From Stichopus chloronotus (Eukaryota > Echinodermata > Holothuroidea > Aspidochirotida > Stichopodidae): a stretch of DNA of 64,000 nucleotides. The notes under the pieces were generated by a model. The model was not told the DNA's origin. It saw only the letters and a program-made list of their open reading frames with translations, and made no database searches. Below are positions 26,001 to 38,000 of the stretch, piece by piece (the stretch's first letter is position 1; each line of letters starts with the position of its first letter). Position numbers and translations under genes: made by a program. The DNA lies in the NCBI GenBank assembly GCA_021234535.1, contig CM037848.1, forward strand, positions 10,955,944 to 11,019,943, given 5' to 3'.

Positions 26001-29000
26001 TATCAGCTATACCATTAGGTATGGAATTGCTTGAAATACCTTCAGTTGTGGTAATTATTTGGCTCATCGTGTCCTCTAGAGATGCTCTAAGTCATAGTTA
26101 TTCCTGTATGTGTGGTCTTAGGACTGATACTGCACTATATGAATCACGCCTGTCAACAGTCACATTCGAGTATGTACATCCAATGTCGAGTGGCACATGT
26201 ATAACATTAGAAGTAGGTTGTAGCTGTGATGCGTGTCACGTTATTCTTCCGCACACCGCTAGCCCCCTTGTTCATTTTCCGGTTCATGCTTGAGTGGCTT
26301 TCAAATTTAAGGTATTGATTGCATCAAGTGTGCAGACGATGGAATCGTCCATTATATTTTGACATTTCAATGAGTAAGCAAATGTCGAGTAAGAAATGTG
26401 ACACAAGTTAAAGTTTGGGGGGGGGGGGAAATTACATGCTGTGTACTATTTTGTCTTTGCCTGTATATCACATTTTATGTATGGAAGTATTAGACATGCC
26501 AGGATTTCTCATGGGAAAATAAGTTAGAAAACATTAATTGTGGCTTTGTCCACATTGCGTGTGTCACAGTCTTATTTGGTCAGTTCTCTCATGTCAAATT
26601 TCCTTGGGAGTCAGTCTCTGATACCATTACTGTATCTTGGCAGTAGGCTGAAGCCATTTCAGTTGTAATAAGATGCCAGTTGTATACCTGTAGTCATGGA
26701 ATGCCAAAAGGATCACAGCAAGTGACGATATTTCATGTAAATGTTCATCAGCAGAGTATCGCCAAAATAATAATATAAAAAATCATTTTGTGCACAGAAA
26801 GGAAGCAAGGTAAATGTCATATTTGTTGTGAAGGTTAGAACGCATTTAAGAAATTTGTTGTGATCGTGGCTGAAGATTACAGACGCGGTCAGATCTACCA
26901 GTGTGAAAACATGAGACCTTGAAAATGTGACGTAGCTCAAGAGGAAAACTTTGGAAAGATCTCACACTGTTGTTTTGATGTGCCACATGAGCGGGAGCCT
27001 GTCGCAGATGTCAAAGGTCATTCGAGTTCAGCACAAGTCAAACTGTGTTCCCACATCAAGGAGAATGATTGATCAATGTTTTATTAAGAGGATGATTCAT
27101 TTATCACTGTGATGTAATGCATTTGAGTGACAGAGGAAAGGAACCCTCTCTCTTAGGCCACCAGTCATATCAACACCACCTTGGTTGTCATGTGTCTGTA
27201 ACATTTCACTTTTCTCACCGTATTCTAAGATAATATGTAACTTAAAACAGTCACAATACAGTACATGTCAGGTTTTTACCGAAAAGACTCAGATTATGTC
27301 ATGAAAAACCAGGATGAATTATCTTGCATCCTGTCAACGCGCTCAAGTTGTTTTGTCATTTGTGCCGGTCCTTTTGGCATTCTGTAGATCCCAATGCTGG
27401 TCATAATTTCATCCACGATCAGATAAGTGTCGTAATGATTGACTAGTGAGTGACAGTACCTCTTCCAGCAAAGAAGCTTTGTGAGATACTAAGGAACGTC
27501 GAAGACATGAAAAGTCAACACATTATATGCTTACATTCATCTTTCTTTGCAGAGGAACAACGTCAGCAAGGTACTTGGCAATGACATTAAACCTTTGACA
27601 CATTTTTTTTTTTTTTTTATTGTCAAGTTTTGAAAGTGGCTTCATCCCTTGTCTGTTTACCATACACCTTTCCCTTAAGTGTTAATCCCTTCACATTGTT
27701 CATTTTTGATTGTTAGTATGGCCTTCCAAGAACTTCATTTGAGATCTGTACCAAAACCTCCCAAAAGCATGTTTGAGGTCAGTTCAATTCACATTGTAGA
27801 CACACTTACCCCTTGCTGCTACTACTGCATGATCAGCCTCTGCCTTTATGCGTAGGTAAGTGTTCAAGGTTTGTCATGTACTCGTGCACTGGCCTTCGCT
27901 CAAGCCTTACGAGGAAGACCTAGGGCATAGAGGGCGTGGTGCGAGAACAATTTTTCAGATGGGTGGTTAAGCGTGTCTGATAAGGCAGTAGTGACAGCAA
28001 GGGGTCAGTCACTTGTGAATGCCAGGGAATCCCTCCCACCTCATGTGAGGTCAGTAGGATCACCTCATTTAAGGTCTGTGCAATCATCTCATCACTTTTT
28101 TTTATGTGGTTAGTGCAAACCCTCACAGAACCTCAGTTGAAGTTAGTACAAATCCCACCAGCACCTCATTTAAGGTTACATAGCACAAACCCTCCCAGCA
28201 CCTCATTTGAGGTTTAATACTACAAATCACCCCAAATACCTCATTTGAGGTTAATACAATTATTCTCAGCACCTCATTTGAGATCACCACAAACCTCTCA
28301 TCTCCTTTTTTTTGTGCTTAGTACAAACTGGTCCACCACCTCTTGTGAGTTTAGTGCCAAACCTCACCCACCATATACTGTATGTGTCTGTTGTTTGTGT
28401 GAACCATTTCCAATGCTCGTCAGTTTCCGTGTTATCTGATGCTGGTTGAATCAGATGTTGATGGTTTTGTGTTTTGAAAAACCAAAAAAATGCACTGAAA
28501 CATCTTGCATATTTTTATTTCAAGCATGTTCCTACTAAACATGTGGGTTTGTGTATTTTAACCTTGAGTTCATATGAACAGGAACTTAAGGCTGTTTTCT
28601 TTCTCCCTAAATCTGCCAGAAATTCGGCAGTCCTGGGTCAGCTCAAATCATATTGTGTACATGGCACAGTTCACGCCAATAGACTACCACGAATTAAGCC
28701 TGACTTGTCCAGTAAATTAAGCTTGACTTGTTTAATAAATTCTACATTTTGCAAAAGAAAGAGAAGTGGCTCCCACAGCCCCCATGGAAAATCTGCTAAT
28801 TTAACAGCAGATGATGGTGCTGAAGATACAGAGCATCTGAACTGATGATAGCACTGCTTCACTCACGTTGGATTTCAAATTTTATCTGAAACATGGAATA
28901 TTTGGTGGACAATTGATAGGCTACTGTTTTGACATCCCATATCTGCACCACATTTGACCACTCCCCCATTAAATCTGTCATATTACTTTGACCAATTATC

Positions 29001-32000
29001 AGATGGGACTGCGTGAAAAACATTTTGTCCACTGTCATTGTTTAGCCAAATTAGACCAGTCCAAGGCATAGATGGTGTGATGCTAGAACTTTATTTGGGG
29101 TGTGCATCGTATGGGCAGGTGTCGAAATAAGCCTTCAAACTTTGGGGACCAACTGGGCCCCCAGCTCATGAACCAATTTAGAAATAAGGGACCCAAAAAT
29201 AGTTAATAGAATAGGAATACTGTATTAAAGTTACATCAACTGTTCTCGTACTTGTTTTTTATTTACCCGTACTCAGCTAACTTATTTTTTACTAACCTGC
29301 ATTAAACTGAAATAAAATACACAACACCCTTGGATAAATGACTGATAAATTTATTGTTTATTATTTTCCTTGTAACTTCATATCACATATTTCCATATTT
29401 TTCATTGTGCTGGTCAGACCAATATATCATCTATACTACAAATAGTCAGGACGATAGCGCTCTTACCATATATGCTACTGCAAATCATGTCGAACTCGAA
29501 GGGTGGGCAAGAAAGTTGCCCACCCAATATTTTAGGAGGACAGTTGTTGAAGTTCGACTTCCATATATATGTATCTTAAAAAAGCATAACACCCTTTAAC
29601 GAGACTACAACTTTCAAAAATTTCTAGGGGGGATGGGGTGTCTTAGTGGGGAAAGACAGTTCTAGGAAGTCTTTTGTGTGAGCTAGTGCTTGTGAACTTT
29701 TTAACCTATCCGTCATAGCGATATTTTCAGAAGGGCAATCAACTGCCCACCTAAATTTAGATGTCATGCTCCGAGGCAGGCAATTAGTTGACCATTCAAT
29801 ATTTTAGGAGGACAGTTGTTTAAATACAAGTTGCAAATAAACTTGTCTGAGCTAAAGGCATTAAAGTTTTTGATGCAACTATAGCGTTGAAAACTTTTCT
29901 GGAAGGGGCGGAAACCTTGCTGGAAGGTGGGTGTGTGGTGATGAGGAGGGGCAGTTCTAAGAAATGTTAACCACAACTTTTGTATCAATTTCACCCATCC
30001 CCTATGGATATATCGGCAAATAAATGATACATGTTGGTTCTAACTCCATTTCGGTTGGAGTTATGAGTTTGAGTTGTTTCATGGTAACATTGTTATGTAT
30101 GGTAATTAAAAGAGTTTTCAACACTTAGGATAAAAAAAAAGGATTAGTTTAAATTAAGGTCTCCGAAGATCTCTGAAGTTTTACTTTACTTTCATTTCAA
30201 GAACATTTTATAGTAAGACATCAAGTGATTGGCCACTGAAGGAAATTGATATTTCACAAAAATTGGCAATATTTTTTTCTCATTTGTGGTAGTAACCATA
30301 TCAGAATAGCATGCTCAGTCCAACATTAATGAATTTTTAAAGACATATTTATTTCAAAATGGTTCATTTCGTAATCAGGAACTTGTGAAATCACCCAGGC
30401 TCAACTTGAGCATGAAAATCCTTTGTATTTATTTATAATTTTAATTGTCTTAAAAGAAACATGGCTATATAGTTTAAGAGATGTGACCTTAACTGCCATA
30501 ATATTTTTAAGGTGAATCTACAATACACCCAATCAACATTTTCACTTGCCTCATATTTCAAGGTTGAATGAGGGCTTCAATTTCAAAGCAAAATAAAGAC
30601 TTTCTGCGATAATTTGCCACCATCACATGGCATTTTGGTTAAACCTTGAGGTGACTAGAAATCTGTCTTGACCGTAGGAGTCTTTCTTCAAGTAGCAATA
30701 TCGTGAGTTAGGAAAAAGATATTGACATGGGGTCTGAAAAGCCTACAGTGGAAAATTATTCTCTTTCATTTAGGAACCCCTTTGAATTGTCAGTAAAATA
30801 TGCCTTTAACCCCCTTGGGCATATACATCATCACACTGACAATCACACTTAACAAGTGCCTCCTTGGATCAGCATTCTAATGATTTGAGCTCTTAGTGAT
30901 TATTGCCAACACAGTCACTTTCTCACTGCAACTTAGAATAAATTTAATATAAACCTTAAAGCACAGTGAGTTTTTTTCCCCCCAACTCTGATTTTCAGAC
31001 TAATGGTATAAAATTTAATGTATAAAATGTGATTAACATACCCTGATGATATGTCGTGTATGGGTTAAGCTACCGTGAATCTCGTCCCGTGAGAGAGTGA
31101 CTACCAAATGGACCGTGCTTGAAATTTACGAGTGGATTCCAAGTAACCATGGGAACAAATTTCTTGTGTGTATTGACTGCAGAAACAATTAACCTACATT
31201 GTTCACACTTTCACAGTAATTACATTTTTTTCCCCCCATGAATTATGGTCAAAAATGTTACATTCATAAGGAATGCAATGTCATGTTGGGAGCATACATG
31301 TAAATGGAAAACAAAAAAGCAGCCATGTGCGGCTCGTCTGCCAACTCAGAAAACATAATACATTTTAGAGAACCAATTCAGGAAGTGAGGCGAAGGGGAC
31401 AGCCAAGACGACTGAGCTGGCATTTAGAGAAAAGCCTTTGCATCAAAACTAGACGACAAATATTTCAAGTCACGTCCTTAAAGCTACATGCAGAATCTAT
31501 TTTACCGAAGAAATTTGGTCTTCGAGGGCTCAGCTGTTAGCATCGTGTTTCAAGTGTGAGAGGAAAAGTGGTAAATGTATAGTGAGTGGCCGCACACATT
31601 CACTTCATGTGGACCTTCTTCCAATACGTCGTCCCTGGCCTACCTTAGACATTTATCCACAAGAGTCTCTTTAATATGTCGCTAACCAATCAGAATAGAC
31701 CGTTTATCAGACAGACATTCCGATAATCAGCTGCGCGGGGAGAATCAGCCGACAGGGTGTTCAACTGCTAGGTGTCTGATCTATTATTCAAAGTCCTATT
31801 GCAAGGTTGAGGTAAAAACAAAAAAAAAAAAAAATATTAAGTATCATGGAGAGACAGTGAAGCATTTCTGTTTAGAACAAAGTGACAATGCTTGGCAGAC
31901 TACAGACATGGAAAAGCAAAGTTAGAACTACAGTAAAAGCAAAGATTTTTAACAAATTTTGTTGGAATGTAATGAATTTAAGAATGTCATAAATTTATTG

Positions 32001-35000
32001 TTGGGAAATGCATATTAAAAATGTATATCGCTGATAGTGAATGATCTGTATTCTTGTCGTTCTTCATCAAAATAAATTTGTCTCTCCTTACTTGTTTCAA
32101 CTGCCATGTAAACTTTTGTACTTGAAAGTGACTTTTATCACAAGGTTCTCACCATGCCATTTTCACAGAGCAGTCGGCCCAGTTTGAATTCCGTTTTGAT
32201 CTGTGCCCTGTTTGGCAATTGAGCACGCTGGTTTGGAAACTGGGATGTCTGGTTTGGTAACGGATTTCTGTACCAAAAGGGAACAGCCTAGTTTAGCTTT
32301 TCCAATGAGTAACCCAATCAATCCACAAAATTTAGTAGAAACAAGAAGTTGTGAAGCTTTACATTGATGTGATAAGTCATAGAAGTGTATACAGGCCTAC
32401 ACACATGCTAGACTATCTCATGATTTTCCAACTAAAATGGGCCCTGTTGACCCCATGTCAAAATGGAGCATCATGATCAAAATGATGACTTCGGGCTCTT
32501 TAAAACTGGTCGGCACGATCTGAGAAAACGCTGTCTGGAACCCTGCTTTTCGTGCTTCCTTTTTGCTTTAAATGTTAGCAGTTATTGGATATGATCTATA
32601 TTGTGGTATAAGTTAGGGATTGTTGCATAGTTATTGAAAATAGGACAAGAATTGTCCAAGATGTAGTTTGAAGACTGTCTTGAACCTGAAGACGCCATTC
32701 ACGATTCAAATTGATAAAATAGAGTGAACTTGATGCATCTAATGGTTGAACCAATTGTCAGGTTGAACAGCCTGCTCTTGAAATTATTGTATGGTAGTGG
32801 TTCACCCAACTATTAGATAGAACAATCAGATAAAAATTTAAGTTAATGTGATCAATACTGTTTATAGTTATTGCTTAATAATTGCTCACCTCTACCAGAG
32901 GAAGATGCTACAGGTGATTTAAATAGCCTGTGTTCTCGTGACCTTGTCCTTTCGATATAGGTCATCTTTCGATGATTTATGTAAATGGCACCGTGCAGTC
33001 AAACTGCAGTGACATGAGACTGAAAACCTTTCAGAACATACTGTAGAAGAACAGCATAATTCAGATTAGGTGATATTTTGAGTCAAACGATTCAAAATAT
33101 AAAGAGAGAAATTAATGTGATAAATGAAAAGCTGCTGTTGCAACCTCTGCTTTTTGGCCTAACTGAAAAAAGAAACCAACAGTTGAAAAAAGTATCAACA
33201 GATGCACTTGTTATCTTTTTGGAAGGTATGTTATCGCTTTGAAAGCATATTTTAGTACTTGAGCATTGCCTTTTGTCAGGTGATGTTGTTTATTCCATGT
33301 AGGGGGAAAAGAAAACAGTAACATTTATTGTGATGAATCGTGACAGGTGAAGCCAAACAACGGACCTGGACGATCTGCGTAAATCTGATGGTGGCATCTG
33401 AAGACTCTGCAAAAGTAATAGAAAGTGCTTGTAATAGTAGGTTGTAAATGACAGCATCAGTCGGCACACACCTGAAAAAGTGATATGCAATCTGTTATTC
33501 TGTAGGATGTCTTAAATTATGCAGACACGATCAACGTTGTCAAGTTTGTAAATAGGTCAGCTGCTACCATTAAGTCAGATTCAGCTTTGATCCACCAGGA
33601 GTGACAACCGTAAGACCCTCGGTCTGTCAGATAAACTGCAAGGATTACCCGTAAGTGTACGTTTTCCATCCTCGATCGTCCACCATCTTGGTCCTCAAAT
33701 ACAGATTTTAATTCGAGCATCACTGGTATAGTTGGATACAGAAGTATTTTCCTTTTTTTGCATCATGCCACACTTACCTGTCCCAGCACAACACAACACA
33801 ACACAACACAGGCGTAAACTTTTGCACACATGTGTATGTATGAGTCACAAGTAAGTGCATATGTACTGGCTTTCTTGAAAGCAACAAGGTTGCATTTTCT
33901 TCTGCCAGTTAAATGTGGACACTAAAATGTGATGGCATCTTCTTAGTTAAATTATTAAACATACGATAGTGCCTGGCCAAACAAGCCTCTAAATCCAGTG
34001 ACATCAGTTTTCATGATTTATTTTGCCGTTTCTATCCAAGATGTTGAGCAATGTATACGTGAGTAACGATGATAGTAAGCATTACCCAGTAGATTTTGGA
34101 AAATTCTCAAATAAATTGATGTTCAAACTCTGTGTGTGCTAAATACTGCAAGTTTCAGCTGCAAGTTGCTTCAAAATTTAGATTCTGTGAGATGAAATTG
34201 TGCCCAAAATTAAGGCTGTTACTTGTTTTTGCCGTAAATGGCTTAAAAATGACATGAGCAGCCTGCAGATGACCGTGAAGATAAAGTTGCTGCAGAAATG
34301 CAAATGAGCCCTCAAGTCCCTGGAAGACTCGAATGTTCCAGAGAGAGGAAAAAGTGTCGGAATAAAATGATGACATATAACGTTGAAAATTAATGTCAGA
34401 GTATTTCTCATCCAGGAGGTGGACAGTAAAATATTTCAGCTGAATTTAAAGGTTGTCATATTAGTGAGAGTGTTCCTGCAGTGTAAAGGAGATGGAAGCA
34501 CTGTTCTCGTTAAAACGATTCCAGATGTTGTAATCCAGGTCACATGATATAACTCGTCAACCTTCAATGTCTTTTGTTATCCTTCAAGCCAGACACATTT
34601 CAATATTTAATGATGTAGATAATAACCGATGCTCCCTGTTGATCCTTGGTGCTAGTGTACCCCCAGATAACCATGGCAACATGAGGGAAAATGAGATTAA
34701 TTAATGCTTTTACCAAAACTTGTAACCCCCACTGTGAAAGAAGATTAAAAGTGACTCATGCCAGGATGCTCTAGTAGGGAGCACTAAGTGCAGTGCTAGA
34801 AAGAAAAAATTTCCCTGGAAAGGTAGTTTGAATTTTCCATAATTTGTTATATTTCTGTACAAAAGAAAAGTTAAAATATCCCTCCAAATCCACAAACTTA
34901 CCATGACTACTGTAAGTAGCACAAGCTACAGTTCACCTTGATCTAAACAACAAAGTAAACTGATTAGCAGACTTTCTGCCAGAAAAGAGGGGGACTGAGG

Positions 35001-38000
35001 GGGGGGTGTGTTGGTGTTGAGCTGTAGGGAGGAAAGATGGGGGGCTGAACGATCATAGTGACAGGAATATTCCAGTTCACAGCGCAATTGTGTGTGTTTC
35101 TCATCACCGTCCTTTTGTAATTTGCCAGCCTTTTGTTCTTGCAGCAAAGTTTTGTGCACTAGTTTGCATCCTTTGCAATACATGACAGTCTAAAACTTTT
35201 TGTCTCTCATCGCAAAGATTGGCTCCCTCTAGTCCAACATGATAGGGACCTCATTTTTTAACCCAATGCACAGATGCAAATGGTTCAGTGAAAGACAAAT
35301 AGATGTGCTCGATACACTTAAACTCGCTGGCTCCATATTTCTTAACATAGACATTTTAATGTAAAACTGTTGTAGACTGGCTTAAAGTTGAAACTTCAGA
35401 GATGAGCCCCCAGTACCACAGCCAAGGACTCTACCACATAGAAAAGAGAAATCTGTGCCATCATTCATGAAAGCTAATTCATTCCTTACCCTCTTTTTCG
35501 TATCCCCCTCCCCATTTGTTTTTTCTTCACTTCTTAAGTCTGTGGAAATGATAAGTGCTTATTCAGGATTGGTATTTTCTCCAAATTAAAAATTGTGCAT
35601 TGCCCAATTTGGTAATGTGCATTGGGAGAATTCACAGAGAATTTCACAAATAAAAACGATCTGCATCAGTTGTTTTTGATTAATTATCTGATTATAAAAG
35701 AAACTGGTGCTTGCAGAATTCCAAGGACACTAGGAACTGTAGTAATGTATTATTTATCACTAAAGTACTTTAAACCTGTACCGTAACTTCAATCATTTTT
35801 AGCAGATGTATACATTTCCCCAATGGCATTATGTTGAAGTTTGGCTCTCGGGAGTGGCATGTCCTGTTTTTCTCATCATTTTAAATATTATTTGTTGTTT
35901 GCCTGTGTTTTGTCAGTTGTCTCTGCAAGCATGCAGTTTGGATGGACTGTTTGTGAAGTTTCTCGCTCCCATTTTATACTTGTTTTCATCGATGTAGTAT
36001 ATAGAGAAGCATCAGAATTTAACAATAGTAACATTTTTTATGACAATGTTGCTGCAGTCATTGTGGTGAAACCAATTTTAACCTCCCAGTCGTAATGCAA
36101 ACGGTAGGTCTTGCGATGATACTGATTTTAAGTTTTTGATCTTAGTGCAATAATAGTTAATGAATGTGAGATAAATGAAAGATTTCTGTTGTAATGCAAA
36201 GGTAATTTACATGGTGGTGGAGGAAATTGCTTGTATTTTGATGTAATGCTGACAATGGTTTCTGTGGTGGTATGACAAATGTTATGTTTCTGTAATAATG
36301 CATTGTTAATTGTGGTGGTGAGACAAATGAAAAGTTTTTGCATGGGTTAATGCATTGGTCACTATGGTGGTGAGACGAATGTTAAGTTTCTCTTTTAATG
36401 CAGTTGTAATAGTGGTGAGACAAATGTAAATTATTTGTTGCAATGCAGTGGTAATGGTGGTGGTGATACAAATGTAAATTTTTCTGCTGAAATGCAATCG
36501 AAATAATGGTTGGCGAGGCAAACGAAAAGTTTCTGCTGTATAAAGTAGTGGTGGATGGCTGTGTTGTTGAGGCAAATATAATTTCTGTTGTTATGTGATC
36601 ACAATATGTAGTGGTGATACAAACATGAACTTTTCTGTAGTGATGCAGTCGGCAGTTCCGTAGGTGAGGCCAACGGAAAGTTTCTTTAATTTGGCATTGC
36701 ACTGCTTTCTAATAGCCTTCTTTCAATCGTGTGTGAAGTAGGGTGGTTACCTCATCATGGACTCGTCTACCAGAGTGAAATTTATGCATTGTTGGCTCAC
36801 GAGCATGATCACGTTGTAAACACGTTGACTTCAAGGTATATCTGATTATTGATCTGTTGTGGTGAGAAGACCATCACAGGAAAACAGAGAGAAAGGTTCT
36901 TTTCTTCAGTTCAGGCATGAAGTTAAATCAGAGTTGCCTTTCCAACAGCAGTATGTTATGCCTCCGTCCTTGAATTGTCTGCTTTTGTTGCTCCTAGTAG
37001 TCTCAGATGGAAATTTAATCCTCTCATGCTTTTTTCCAGCACAGGCAGACTGCTCTCTCTCTCCCTCTCCAAAACCAAGAGCTATCTTCCAAACTTTGAA
37101 ATGTCAGAAGAAAAGAAAAAAAAATGTAAGATGTTGCTTTACAAGGGATTGGCAGCTGTTGCATTTCTCTTGCAGCAGAAATCATGTGACCCGCTGTAAG
37201 CCAGGATGTCTTTCAGAGAACCATAGCATCTAAGATATAAGCATTGCAACTGTCATGGCAGGTAACCAAACAGCAAGCAGGGTTGATACTAGAAAAACAA
37301 TTTCAGAAACAGGGATGTGTATTGTGCACGTTCAGCGTTCACTGTCTTTCAAAATAATGTGGTGATGTTCAGAGTGTACTGCATGCGTGGTGTGGGATGA
37401 ACTTATTAGTTTACTCAAAATGATGGAAGCTTATAATTCTGCCAATGCCTTTATGTGGGATTTGCTTACCTACCCCCCACCCCCTGGAGGTCACTGTTGA
37501 TCCACTCACGTCACCGGTTTTCCCTTTGACAGAGCAACCTTCCCAGAGGGTGAAATTCATTTTAGGTGACGAAAGTGCAGCAGATGAAGAACACCAGAGC
37601 CACGAAGTCTTCACAGAGTTGGAGGAACTTCACACAGCAGAGGATGGAGATGAGTTGGAGTGGAAGGAAACTGCGAGGTGAATAAAAAATGGGGGTGTCT
37701 TTAAGATTTGAGTGAATTGGAAAATAATTCCCAATGAACCACTTTGTTGCGGTACAGTAAACGCGATGTGATGGGACAGTAGCTGTTACAGTACCAGTTA
37801 TACAACAAATGGGTTCAGTATACGGCAGACATTAAAAGCCACTGATATTTTTCTCGCAGAATGAAGCAGCGGATGTTTTGGTGTCTCGTGGGAGTATAAC
37901 ATAAATATGGAGAGTTTAATGAAAGGAGAGTTTAATAAAAAATATGTTATTAGTGTAATGATAGAGTCTGTGCTTTTATAGCATGTGCAGTATAGAATGA

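Larger units (their letters stand above)
25607..37532 (+). other. SLC4 intron 2 (11.9 kb)
   Basis: The largest intron. It holds the candidate microexon (27553), a full family A element (27791-28030), a CCTCATTTGAGG array (28031-28345), a tandem duplication (29490-30010), a family C copy (30553-30832), blocks of higher sequence complexity at 31290-31800 and 33280-34420, and a 48-60 bp tandem array (36053-36680). No conserved SLC4 exon is missing from this interval. Confidence 0.85.

Noticed and set aside
28474..28845. 123-residue frame ending in an acidic tail
   Set aside because: Not alignable to any SLC4 region and lacks a good acceptor in the right phase; considered chance.
36306..36702. 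Minus-strand Thr/His-rich frames
   Set aside because: Artefacts of the intron 2 tandem array.
36859..37233. 124-residue plus-strand frame in intron 2
   Set aside because: No conserved content, no fitting splice phase, skewed composition.
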